Assembly (NCBI RefSeq): GCF_006715785.1
Contig: NZ_VFNX01000001.1
Location: forward strand, 4,568,001-4,632,000
Origin: Streptomyces puniciscabiei
Lineage (GTDB): Bacteria > Actinomycetota > Actinomycetes > Streptomycetales > Streptomycetaceae
Length of the DNA: 64,000 nt
Direction of reading: 5' to 3'
Shown here: piece by piece, positions 1 to 7,453 of the stretch
Numbering within the stretch: position 1 is the first letter of the stretch
Layout of the letters: each line of letters begins with the position of its first letter
Position numbers and translations under genes: made by a program
The notes under the pieces: model-generated
The model's input: the letters and a program-made list of their open reading frames with translations, nothing else
The model's database searches: none
What the model was told of the DNA's origin: nothing

Positions 1-715
1 GCCGAGCACCGCCCGGGGCATCCCGGAGGCGACCTGTGCGGCCAGGCCCCGGCGGCGGTCGGCCACCGACTCGGCGGTGCCGACGGCGAGACCGGAGAGG
101 GTGATCGCGAGGGCGACGAGGATGGCGACGGCCGTCAGATCGATGCCCGTCGTATAGAAGGCCATGTCCATGCCCAGCTCGTGGTCGCGGTTCATCTCGT
201 GCAGGCCGGCCAGGAGCGTCTGCCGGACACCGACGAATCCCGTGGGACGACCGTGGCCAGCAGCACCGCCGCGTGGCTGCGGGCCGCCGCCCACGGACCG
301 AGCCCAGCAGACAGGCCGTCCCCGTCTCCAGCGCGGCGATCCGGCGCACCTGCGCCGGGCCGGCACCCGCCGGCCGCAGCCCGGCCAGTCGCCGGTCGCG
401 GTGCACGGCGCCGATCCGCGCGCACTGCCCGCGGAACCCCAGCACCGGCACCAGCAGGAGCAGCAGGCCGAGGACCACCCCCGAGCGTTCGCCGGGCCGG
501 TCCAACAGGCCGTGCCCGAAGGACACCCGGTACTGCCCGTGCAGCGAGGCCACTGCGACGGCCGCGAGCGCGAACCCGGTGGCGAGCGCGGCCCCCGCCG
601 CCGTCAGCCCGAGCCGCCACCACTCCCGCCGGTCCGAACCGCGGACCAACTGCCAGGCCAGCCGGATGTCGACCGCCATACCGGACCGGGTCCCGGAACG
701 TGCCTCCCGCGTCAT
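1..715 (-). pseudogene. FtsX-like ABC transporter permease, broken, cut by window edge
   Basis: The reverse strand opens with an ATG at 715 that overlaps the stop of the ATPase remnant (ATGA), the usual coupling in ABC operons. It reads as a permease: a hydrophobic segment near residues 35-55, a run of leucines and valines near residues 80-95, and the family-like stretch RRIAALETG near residue 124. At about position 300 the meaningful frame is lost. Permease-like sequence (HEMNRDHELGMDMAF, then hydrophobic segments) resumes one frame over at about 240 and runs off the window. The middle part expected between the halves is absent, so an internal deletion plus frameshift is more likely than one base error. 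The family call rests on the C-terminal half and the neighbour; a sequencing error cannot be excluded. Confidence 0.5.
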
Positions 716-860
716 GCCGTCACCTCCGCCGGCACCACGGCGCCGTCGCTCAGCCGTAGCTCGCGGTCCGCGTACGCCGCCACCTGGGCGTCGTGCGTGA
801 TCAGCAGCACCGCCGCGCCCGCGTCGCGGCCCATGTGGACCAGGGCCGTCATCACCTGTT
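712..860 (-). pseudogene. Remnant of an ABC transporter ATP-binding protein (last ~48 codons)
   Basis: Only the C-terminal end of an ABC ATPase is readable on the reverse strand. It shows the H-loop region LLITHDAQVAAYADRELRL followed by SDG and a stop (TGA) overlapping the permease ATG. Walker A, the signature motif and Walker B are all missing, because similarity ends near 860 and the sequence continues as the 5' region of the malQ operon. This is a truncation at a deletion junction. With the broken permease beside it, an antimicrobial-peptide-type ABC exporter was probably lost here. Confidence 0.6.
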
Positions 861-998
861 CGGTGATCAAAGATCACGTTCGACGGGGTGGCCGAGGCGG
901 CTTCGAGCGGGTCTCTGGAGTGCGGCGGCCGTCACGGGGTAGGCCTGCCGTAATCCGTTCAAAGCGACAGCATCCGACCCACCGAAGAGGAGACCCTC

Positions 999-1262
999 GT
1001 GGCCGCACCGGTTCGGCTCTCGATCCCCGCCCAGTGGAAACCCGGGGCGGACTTGTCCGCCCCGACCGACGACGCCTCGCTGTGCGTGTTCAGCGCGGAG
1101 AGCGCCTGCACCCAGGCCCCGCTCACCAGCGAGCCCCCACTGCCCGACGCCGAACCCCTGACCAGCGAGCCGCCGCTCGCCGACGCCACCCCGCTGACCA
1201 GCGAGTCCGACGCCTTCGGCACCGGGTCGTACGAGGCCGACACCTTCGGCGCGGGGTCGTAG
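999..1262 (+). CDS. Small acidic repetitive protein coupled to malQ
   Basis: This 87-residue protein starts at a GTG with a good GAGGAG ribosome-binding site 6-7 nt upstream. The first 40 residues are ordinary and carry two cysteines (29 and 37). From residue 41 it becomes a repeat: PLTSEPPLPDAE, PLTSEPPLADAT, then PLTSESDAF, followed by a Gly/Ser/Phe tail (FGTGS, FGAGS). No signal peptide or membrane segment is visible. Its stop codon directly abuts the malQ start (TAGATG), so the two are probably translationally coupled. I do not recognise the family. The repeats of Thr/Ser with Glu/Asp resemble substrates of peptide-modifying enzymes, but no such enzyme lies nearby, so that remains speculation. 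Confidence 0.75.
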   Translation: MAAPVRLSIPAQWKPGADLSAPTDDASLCVFSAESACTQAPLTSEPPLPDAEPLTSEPPLADATPLTSESDAFGTGSYEADTFGAGS

Positions 1263-3344
1263 ATGACCGCGGCGCTCCAGGACGCGGACCTGTCCAGGCT
1301 CGCCGAGCTGCACGGCGTCGCCACCTCCTACAGCCCCGCCGCCGGCCGTGACGTCCCGGTGCCCGCCTCCGCCGTGGCCGCCGCCCTGGCCGCCCTCGGC
1401 GTCGACGCGGCCGGCCCCGCCGCCGTACGCACCGCACTCGCCGCACGGGAACGCGAGCTGGGCGAGCGTCTGCTGCCGCCGACGCTCGTGCACTGGGCCG
1501 GTGACCCGCAGGGCCCCGCCGCCCTCGCCGCGCTGCCGCCCGGCACTCGCCTGCGCGTCGAGACCGAGGCGGGCCAGGAGCGGGACACCGTCGCGGACCT
1601 GCCGCTCGGTGTGCACCGGGTGACCGCCCTCGCACCCGACGGCCGCACCGGCCACGCCCACCTCGTCGTCGCCCCCGACCGGCTGCCCGCCCCGCCCGGC
1701 CGCTCCCACGGCCTCCTCGTCCAGCTGTACTCCCTGCTCTCCCGCCGCTCCTGGGGCATGGGCGACCTCGGCGACCTCACCGAGCTGGCCGGCTGGGCCG
1801 GGCGCACCGCCGGCGCCGGATTCGTCCAGGTCAACCCGCTGCACGCGGCCGTACCAGGCGCCCCCGCCGACCCCTCCCCGTACCGCCCGTCCTCCCGCCG
1901 CTTCCCGGACCCGGTGCACCTGCGCGTCGAGGACATCCCCGAGTACGCCTACGTCACCGACCGCGAGCGGCTGAGCGCCCTGCTGGAGCGGGCCGAACGG
2001 CTGCGCGCCGCCGTCCTCGACAAAGGCGCCCTCATCGACCGGGACGCGGTGTGGGAACTCAAGCGCGCGGCACTGGACCTGGTCCTGGCCGTCCCCCTCG
2101 GCCCCGGCCGCCGGGCCGCCTACGACGACTTCCGCGCCGCCCAGGGCCAGGCCCTCGACGACCACGCCGCCTGGTGCGCCCTCGCCGAGGTCCACGGCTC
2201 CGACTGGCGGCGGTGGCCGTCGGCCCTGCGCGACCCCCGTTCGGCCGCCACCGCCCGCGCCCGCGCCGACCTGGCCGACCGGGTCGACTTCCACGCCCGC
2301 CTCGCCTGGCTCACCGACGGCCAGCTGCGCGCCGCCCAGCGCGCCGCCCGCGAGGCCGGCATGCCCGTCGGGATCGTGCACGACCTCGCCGTCGGCGTGC
2401 ACCCGGACGGTGCCGACGCCTGGGCCCAGCAGGACGTCTTCGCCGCCGGCATGTCGATCGGCGCCCCGCCCGACGCCTTCAACGCCCGCGGCCAGGACTG
2501 GGGCCTGCCGCCCTGGCGCCCCGACCGCCTCGCCGCCACCGGGTACGCCCCCTACCGCGAGCTCCTGCGCGCCCTCTTCCGCTACGCCGGCGCCCTGCGC
2601 ATCGACCACGTCATGGGCCTGTTCCGCCTGTGGTGGGTCCCCCAGGGCAGCCCGCCCACCGGCGGCACCTACGTCCGCTACGACGCCGACGCCATGCTCG
2701 CGATCCTCGCCCTGGAGGCCACCCGCGCCGGGTCCGTCGTCATCGGCGAGGACCTCGGCACCGTCGAGCCCGGCGTGCGCGAGACGCTGCAGCGGCGCGG
2801 GGTGCTCGGCACCTCGGTGCTGTGGTTCGAACGCGACTGGGAGGGCGACGGCCGGCCGCTGCCGCCCGAGCGCTGGCGCGCCGACTGCCTGGCCACCGCC
2901 ACCACCCACGACCTGCCGCCCACCGCCGCCCGGCTCACCGGCGACCACATCGACCTGCGCGACCGCCTGGGCCTGCTCACCCGCCCGGCGGCCGAGGAAC
3001 GCGCCGAGGCCGTCGCCGACACGGCCGAGTGGCTGGCCCTGCTGGGCAGCCTCGGCCTGCTCGACCGCACCGCCGCCGGGCCGCCCGGCTCCGACGAGGA
3101 GGAGGAGATCCGCGCCGTCCACCGCTTCCTGCTGCGCACCCCGGCCCGGCTGATCGGCGTCTGGCTCCCGGACGGCGTCGGCGACCGCCGCCCGCAGAAT
3201 CTCCCCGGGACCTGGGACCAGTACCCGAACTGGCGGCTGCCGATCGCGGACCGCGAGGGCCGGCCGCTGCCGCTGGAGGAACTGACGGCCTCCCCTCGGC
3301 TGAGGGCGCTGCTCCATGTCTTCCGGCAGGCCGGCGGCGTGTGA
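1263..3344 (+). CDS. malQ: 4-alpha-glucanotransferase (amylomaltase, GH77)
   Basis: This 693-residue cytoplasmic enzyme transfers alpha-1,4-glucan segments between maltodextrins and releases glucose, in maltose and glycogen turnover. GH77 landmarks are clear: the entry to the barrel (LLVQLYSLLSRRSWGMGDLG) near residue 157, the nucleophile in RIDHVMG (Asp448), the acid/base in GEDLGTVEPG (Glu496) and the third carboxylate in THDLPP (Asp550). The long N-terminal extension is usual for actinobacterial MalQ. The start is the ATG immediately after the stop of the small repetitive protein, with no separate ribosome-binding site, which indicates translational coupling. Confidence 0.95.
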   Translation: MTAALQDADLSRLAELHGVATSYSPAAGRDVPVPASAVAAALAALGVDAAGPAAVRTALAARERELGERLLPPTLVHWAGDPQGPAALAALPPGTRLRVETEAGQERDTVADLPLGVHRVTALAPDGRTGHAHLVVAPDRLPAPPGRSHGLLVQLYSLLSRRSWGMGDLGDLTELAGWAGRTAGAGFVQVNPLHAAVPGAPADPSPYRPSSRRFPDPVHLRVEDIPEYAYVTDRERLSALLERAERLRAAVLDKGALIDRDAVWELKRAALDLVLAVPLGPGRRAAYDDFRAAQGQALDDHAAWCALAEVHGSDWRRWPSALRDPRSAATARARADLADRVDFHARLAWLTDGQLRAAQRAAREAGMPVGIVHDLAVGVHPDGADAWAQQDVFAAGMSIGAPPDAFNARGQDWGLPPWRPDRLAATGYAPYRELLRALFRYAGALRIDHVMGLFRLWWVPQGSPPTGGTYVRYDADAMLAILALEATRAGSVVIGEDLGTVEPGVRETLQRRGVLGTSVLWFERDWEGDGRPLPPERWRADCLATATTHDLPPTAARLTGDHIDLRDRLGLLTRPAAEERAEAVADTAEWLALLGSLGLLDRTAAGPPGSDEEEEIRAVHRFLLRTPARLIGVWLPDGVGDRRPQNLPGTWDQYPNWRLPIADREGRPLPLEELTASPRLRALLHVFRQAGGV

Positions 3345-3402
3345 ACCCCCCGTACGGGACCCCGGGCGCGCGTGCGTCCGGGGGGTTCGCTAACTTGAGA
3401 TC

Positions 3403-3678
3403 GTGGACAAGAAGAACGCCCTGCGCGCCGGCGCCCTGGCCGCCGGTACGACGCTGATGATGCTGCTCATGTCGTCCCCCGCGCTCGCGCTGACCCGCGA
3501 CGACGGCGACGACCCCGGCCCGGGCCTGAGCGTCATCCAGACGCTGGGCCTCTACGTGTTGATCCCGCTCGCGCTGTTCGTGGTCATCGCCGGTCTGGTG
3601 ATGGCGCTGGACAAGTCCAAGATCAGGACCATCAAGCCCTCGTCCAACGTGAAGCCCGGGGCCGACGCCAAGGCCTGA
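3403..3678 (+). CDS. Small exported membrane protein
   Basis: A 91-residue protein of unknown function. A basic start (MDKKNALRAG) leads into a hydrophobic signal-like stretch ending at ALA near residue 28. A short acidic loop follows (DDGDDPGPG), then a second membrane segment (residues about 45-66) and a basic lysine-containing tail (DKSKIRTIKPSSNVK). It therefore probably has an outside loop and a cytoplasmic tail. The GTG start lacks a ribosome-binding site, but a TAACTT hexamer lies exactly 6 nt before it (3391-3396), so the mRNA is probably leaderless. It lies 58 bp after malQ with no terminator seen between. Confidence 0.8.
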   Translation: MDKKNALRAGALAAGTTLMMLLMSSPALALTRDDGDDPGPGLSVIQTLGLYVLIPLALFVVIAGLVMALDKSKIRTIKPSSNVKPGADAKA

Positions 3679-3702
3679 CCGGACACCGGTTCCTCTCGCC
3701 GG

Positions 3703-3760
3703 GGGCGCCTGTCCTCCCGCGGTACGCGCACGACGCCGTACCCGGGTGAGGTCGGCGCCC
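3703..3760. terminator. Terminator between converging genes
   Basis: GGGCGCC at 3703-3709 pairs with GGCGCCC at 3754-3760 around a smaller inner hairpin (GGTACG/CGTACC). It is followed on the plus strand by a T-rich run. It sits between the small membrane protein and the converging TetR gene. Confidence 0.5.
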
Positions 3761-3802
3761 TCGGCGTTTTGTCTTTCCGCACCGCGCGGGGTGCGGTGCG
3801 GC

Positions 3803-4381
3803 TCAGGGATTCGGCGCGGTCAGGTACCGCTGTACGGTCGGCCCGAGCCAGGCCAGCAGCTCCTCGCGGGTCAGCTCCCGCGTCGCCGGAAACGTCAGCA
3901 CATAGCGGGTGAGGGCCAGCCCGAGCAGCTGCGCGGCACACAGCGCCGCCCGTGCCGGGACCTGCTCGGGGTCGGGGCACACCTGCCGGGCCACCGGCAG
4001 CAGCTGGTCCCGGAAGATGCCCTGCATCCGCTCCGCGCCGGCCGGGTTGGTGGCGGCGACCCGGAGCACGGCCGTCAGCTCCTCGTTCTCCTCCCACAGG
4101 CCGAGGAAGTGGCCCACCAGCGTCCGTCCCACCTCGTCCTGCGGCACCCCCGTCAGATCGGGCAGCCGCAGATCCAGCGCGACGGCCGCGGCGAAGAGGC
4201 TCTCCTTGCTGCCGTAGTAGCGCATCACCATGGACGGGTCGATGCTCGCGTCCCTGGCGATCGCCCGGATGGTGGCCCGCTCGTAGCCGTCGGCGGCGAA
4301 CCGCTCGCGGGCGGCGTGAAGGATGGCGGTGCGGGTGGCGTCGGAGCGGCGCGCCTGGTTGGTCTTCGTGCTGCCGGTCAT
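3803..4381 (-). CDS. TetR-family repressor
   Basis: A 192-residue regulator. The N-terminal helix-turn-helix is intact (TIRAIARDASIDPSMVMRYYG, residues about 37-57, containing the usual YYGSKE motif), followed by an alpha-helical ligand-binding domain. It is transcribed divergently from the FAD monooxygenase, and the 143 bp between them holds six near-identical 14-bp operators that extend to within 1 bp of its own start codon. Repression of both itself and the monooxygenase, relieved by an aromatic or antibiotic ligand, is the likely mode. The ligand cannot be read from the sequence. Confidence 0.93.
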   Translation of the reverse strand: MTGSTKTNQARRSDATRTAILHAARERFAADGYERATIRAIARDASIDPSMVMRYYGSKESLFAAAVALDLRLPDLTGVPQDEVGRTLVGHFLGLWEENEELTAVLRVAATNPAGAERMQGIFRDQLLPVARQVCPDPEQVPARAALCAAQLLGLALTRYVLTFPATRELTREELLAWLGPTVQRYLTAPNP

Positions 4382-4382
4382 G

Positions 4383-4509
4383 CCAACGAGCGTAGGCCAA
4401 CATGCGTAGGCCAACAAGTGTTGACTGCCTTCGCGCCCCGGTTCTAGGCTTGCCAACAAGCGTTGACCAACAGCCGTTGGCAAAACGCTTTTAGACCAAC
4501 AAGCGTTGG
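4383..4509. promoter_or_regulatory. Array of six 14-bp TetR-type operators
   Basis: Sites of the form CCAAC-N4-GTTGG occur at 4383-4396, 4397-4410 and 4411-4424 (three abutting copies), 4453-4466 and 4467-4480 (two abutting copies) and 4496-4509. The last is CCAACAAGCGTTGG, nearly a perfect palindrome. The first group lies against the tetR start codon and overlaps the -35 of the monooxygenase promoter. The second follows its -10 and the last overlaps the untranslated leader. The spacing is one site per 14 bp, not a whole helical turn. Confidence 0.85.
4421..4450 (+). promoter_or_regulatory. Promoter of the FAD monooxygenase
   Basis: TTGACT (4421-4426) and TAGGCT (4445-4450) are separated by 18 bp, a good Streptomyces housekeeping promoter. 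The -35 is built from the right half of the third operator, and the start of transcription would fall inside the fourth, so repressor binding should block it directly. Confidence 0.7.
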
Positions 4510-4525
4510 CACCCAGGAGGCCACC

Positions 4526-6088
4526 ATGACCGGCACCACTGGCAACAACGGCACCAACACCCACGACGTCACCGGCACTACCGGCACCGGCAGCCCCGCC
4601 ACCGTCATCGTCGTCGGCTCCGGTCCCACCGGCCTGCTCCTCGCCGGCGACCTCGCCATCGCCGGCGTCCCGGTCACCGTCCTCGAAAAGCGCCCCCACA
4701 GGATCAGCAACCTCTCCCGCGCCTTCGTCCTGCACGCCCGCACCCTGGAACAGCTCGACGCCCGCGCCCTCGCCGACGACCTCGAAAAGGCCGGCCGGCC
4801 CCTCGACCGCCTGGCCCTCTTCGGCCGGCTCACCGTCGATCTCGCCACCCTCCCCTCCCGCTTCAACCACCTCCTCGTCCTTCCGCAGTACGAGGTGGAG
4901 AAGGTCCTGGAGCGCCGGGCCGTCGAGGCGGGCGTCGACTTCCGGTACGAGACCGAGCTGACCGGGCTCACGCAGGACGCCGACGGGGTGACCGTGGAGG
5001 TGCGCGGTCCCGAGGGGCGTACGGAGCGGCTGCGGGCGGCGTACGTCGTCGGCGCCGACGGCATGCGCAGCGCCGTACGGGACGCGATCGGGCTGCCCTT
5101 CCCGGGCAAGTCGGTGATCCGGTCCGTGGTCCTCGCCGACGTCAGGCTCGCCGAGCCGCCGCCGGACCTGCTCACCGTCAACGCCGTCGGCGACGCCTTC
5201 GCCTTCCTCGCGCCGTTCGGCGACGGCTACTACCGGGTGATCGGCTGGCACCGCGGCCGCAACGTCCCCGACACCGAACCGCTGGACCTGGCGGAGATCC
5301 AGGAGATCACCCGGCTCGCCCTGGGCCGGGACTTCGGGATGCACGACGCCCGCTGGATGTCCCGCTTCCACAGCGACGAACGGCAGGCGCCCGCCTACCG
5401 GGTCGGGCGGGTCTTCCTGGCCGGCGACGCCGCCCACGTGCACACCCCGGCCGGCGGCCAGGGCATGAACACCGGCCTGCAGGACGCGGCCAACCTGGGC
5501 TGGAAGCTCGCGGCGGTCGTCACCGGTCACGCCGAGCCCGCGCTGCTCGACAGCTACCAGGCCGAACGGCACCCCGTGGGCAAGGCGGTGCTGCGCAGCA
5601 GCGGCGGGATCGTCCGCCTCGCCATGGCCAAGCGCCCCTGGACCCTCGCGGCCCGCGCGGCGCTCACCGCGTTCCTGAACGCCGTCGGCCCCGCCCGCCG
5701 CAAGGTCGCCGGCCAGGTCACCGGCGTCGGCTACCGCTACCCCGCGCCGCGCGGCGCCCACCGCCTCACCGGCACCCGGGTGCCGGACGTCGCCCTGGCC
5801 GGCGGCGGCCGCCTCTACGAGGCCCTGCGCGGCGGCCGGTTCGTGCTGATCACCCCGGAGCCGTACGAGGCGGGGCCCGGCCGCGCGGACCGGCTCACCG
5901 TGGCCCACTGGGCGAGCGACCGCCGTACGACCGTGCTGGTCCGCCCCGACGGTTACACGGCCTGGGCCGCCGACTCGGCCGACGCGAGGGACATCGGGAC
6001 GGCGCTCGCCGCGCACGTCGGCGACCAGACCACCGCTGGACCCCGACCCGGTGCGGCACCTCCGGCGCTCCCGCGAGCAATTCCCTGA
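4526..6088 (+). CDS. FAD-dependent aromatic-ring monooxygenase
   Basis: A 520-residue class A flavoprotein hydroxylase that would use NAD(P)H and O2 to oxidise an aromatic compound or drug. The start is an ATG 5 nt after an AGGAGG site. All three family motifs are present: VIVVGSGPTGLLLAGDLA (ADP binding, from about residue 27), VVGADGMRSAVR (the DG motif) and LAGDAAHVHTPAGGQGMN (the GD motif). The polyphenol-hydroxylase-type C-terminal domain is recognisable but the last ~20 residues are low complexity and run against the MarR pseudogene on the other strand. The native C terminus may therefore have been altered by the same deletion. Its control by TetR suggests induced detoxification. Confidence 0.9.
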   Translation: MTGTTGNNGTNTHDVTGTTGTGSPATVIVVGSGPTGLLLAGDLAIAGVPVTVLEKRPHRISNLSRAFVLHARTLEQLDARALADDLEKAGRPLDRLALFGRLTVDLATLPSRFNHLLVLPQYEVEKVLERRAVEAGVDFRYETELTGLTQDADGVTVEVRGPEGRTERLRAAYVVGADGMRSAVRDAIGLPFPGKSVIRSVVLADVRLAEPPPDLLTVNAVGDAFAFLAPFGDGYYRVIGWHRGRNVPDTEPLDLAEIQEITRLALGRDFGMHDARWMSRFHSDERQAPAYRVGRVFLAGDAAHVHTPAGGQGMNTGLQDAANLGWKLAAVVTGHAEPALLDSYQAERHPVGKAVLRSSGGIVRLAMAKRPWTLAARAALTAFLNAVGPARRKVAGQVTGVGYRYPAPRGAHRLTGTRVPDVALAGGGRLYEALRGGRFVLITPEPYEAGPGRADRLTVAHWASDRRTTVLVRPDGYTAWAADSADARDIGTALAAHVGDQTTAGPRPGAAPPALPRAIP

Positions 6089-6382
6089 GCAGGACCGCCA
6101 GTTGGCCGACCTGGTCGTCGTCGAGGCGGGACGGGGCCTGCGTCTGGACCGTGAGGCCCGCGCCGACCACCCGGTCGATGACGTCCAGCCCCTTCTCGGT
6201 CAGCGTCACCCGAAGGCCCCGGCGGTCGTGCGGATCGGGGGAGCGGCGCAGCAGGCCGGCCCCTCTTCCATGCGGTCGCCCATGGTGCGGGAGAGGCGGT
6301 AGGTCCGCCCGAAGACCTCCATCGCCATGGAGTCGAGGTCGGTCGTGGGTGCCCTGCTCACCGCCCACGGCCTCGCGGGCAT
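6036..6382 (-). pseudogene. MarR-family regulator with its DNA-binding domain deleted
   Basis: Two MarR pieces are readable on the reverse strand in different frames. One has the N-terminal helix (MEVFGRTYRLSRTMGDRMEE) and the other the wing and dimerisation helices (AGLLRRSPDPHDRRGLRVTL, then EKGLDVIDRVV). They meet at about 6270, where the ~50 residues carrying the recognition helix should be. The natural stop is also missing, since the frame runs on into the antisense of the monooxygenase. This is a deletion plus a frameshift. The intact ancestor probably controlled the divergent EamA exporter. Confidence 0.75.
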
Positions 6383-6414
6383 CGCCGTACTGCCGCTCGC
6401 TCGCGGGCAGCCTT

Positions 6415-6433
6415 CTTTCAGGTTCACTGAAAG
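6415..6433. promoter_or_regulatory. Inverted repeat upstream of the EamA exporter
   Basis: CTTTCAG-N5-CTGAAAG, arms at 6415-6421 and 6427-6433, lies between the MarR pseudogene and the exporter. It is A/T-rich relative to its surroundings, as regulator sites are here. It may be the orphaned operator of the deleted MarR protein. Confidence 0.55.
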
Positions 6434-6515
6434 GAACCTTCCAAAACTTTCGATGGACCTGACAGGTCGCTCGGTGCGACGGTCGGAACACACTCCACCA
6501 CCCGGAAGGAAGCCC

Positions 6516-7436
6516 GTGACCGCCGCCCTGCACCGGACCACCACCCCGGCCGCCGCCCGCCGCCCGCGCGAGGCCGCCGCTCCCCTGCTCGGCCTCGCCT
6601 GCGCCGCGCTCGCCACGGTCGTCTGGTCCGGCAGCTTCGTCACCTCACGCGGTCTGCACGACAGCGTCCCGCCCGTCCAGCACGCCTTCTGGCGCTGGGT
6701 CGTCGCGCTGCTCGCCGTGGCCCCCTTCGGCGCACGGCAGGCCTGGCGGCAGCGAGCGCTGATCCGCCGCAACGGCCGCTACGTCCTCCTCGCGTCCTTC
6801 CTCGGTGTGGCGGTGTACAACACCCTGGTCAACCAAGCCGGACTGACCACGCCCGCCGCCACCATGGGCATGATCATGGCCGCGTCGCCGGTGCTCATGG
6901 CGGTCTTCGAACGGCTGGGCGGCGTACGGCTCGGCGCGCGCCGCACCGCCGGGCTGCTCATCGCCTGCGCGGGTGTGACGCTGCTCGTCGGCGGCGGCTC
7001 GGGCTTCGCCACCGGAGACCTGTGGATGATCGCGGCCGCCTGCTGCTTCGCCGGCTACAGCGCGCTGCTGCGCCGCCGGCCCGCCGAACTGAGCGGCACC
7101 GGCTTCCTCTTCACCACCTTCCTGGCCGGCACCGTCCTGCTGCTGCCCGCGCAGGCGGTGAGCGTGACCGTGCAGGGCTCCTTCCACCCCACCGCCGCCA
7201 CCGTCCTGCCGCTCCTCTACGTCGGCGTCGCCTCCTCCGCGGTGGCCTTCTTCGCCTGGAACAAGGCCATCGCCCTGATCGGCGCGACCCGGGCGGGCAT
7301 CGTCTACTACCTCCAGCCGGTCTGCGTGGCCCTGCTGTCCTGGGCCGTACTCGGCGAGACGACCGGCCTGCCGCAACTGCTGTCGATGGCGCTGATCCTG
7401 GGCGGTGTGGTGCTGGGCGCGGGATCCCGCGGGTGA
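6516..7436 (+). CDS. EamA/DMT-family exporter
   Basis: A 306-residue inner-membrane transporter with the ten-helix layout of two EamA repeats (first repeat from about residue 27, second from about residue 165). Recognisable family positions include VVWSGSFVTSRG at the start of helix 1, NTLVNQAGL, and the terminal LLSWAVLGE in the second repeat. Members export metabolites or drugs by proton exchange; the substrate is unknown. The GTG start was chosen because it follows a GGAAGGAAG site; the open frame extends further upstream through the regulatory region. It has a broken MarR gene upstream and a LysR gene 17 bp downstream on the same strand. Confidence 0.9.
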   Translation: MTAALHRTTTPAAARRPREAAAPLLGLACAALATVVWSGSFVTSRGLHDSVPPVQHAFWRWVVALLAVAPFGARQAWRQRALIRRNGRYVLLASFLGVAVYNTLVNQAGLTTPAATMGMIMAASPVLMAVFERLGGVRLGARRTAGLLIACAGVTLLVGGGSGFATGDLWMIAAACCFAGYSALLRRRPAELSGTGFLFTTFLAGTVLLLPAQAVSVTVQGSFHPTAATVLPLLYVGVASSAVAFFAWNKAIALIGATRAGIVYYLQPVCVALLSWAVLGETTGLPQLLSMALILGGVVLGAGSRG

Positions 7437-7453
7437 CGTGTAGCTTTCCGGGC

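Noticed and set aside
999..1262. Naming the repetitive protein before malQ as a RiPP precursor
   Set aside because: The repeats are suggestive, but no ATP-grasp, lanthionine or other modifying enzyme is encoded nearby and no known leader motif is present.
867..3317. A very long open frame antisense to malQ, and similar ones antisense to pepN, tig, clpX and valS (for example 57588-60557)
   Set aside because: They mirror third-position GC of the real genes, have low-complexity Ala/Gly/Arg/Pro content, no start signals and no family motifs.
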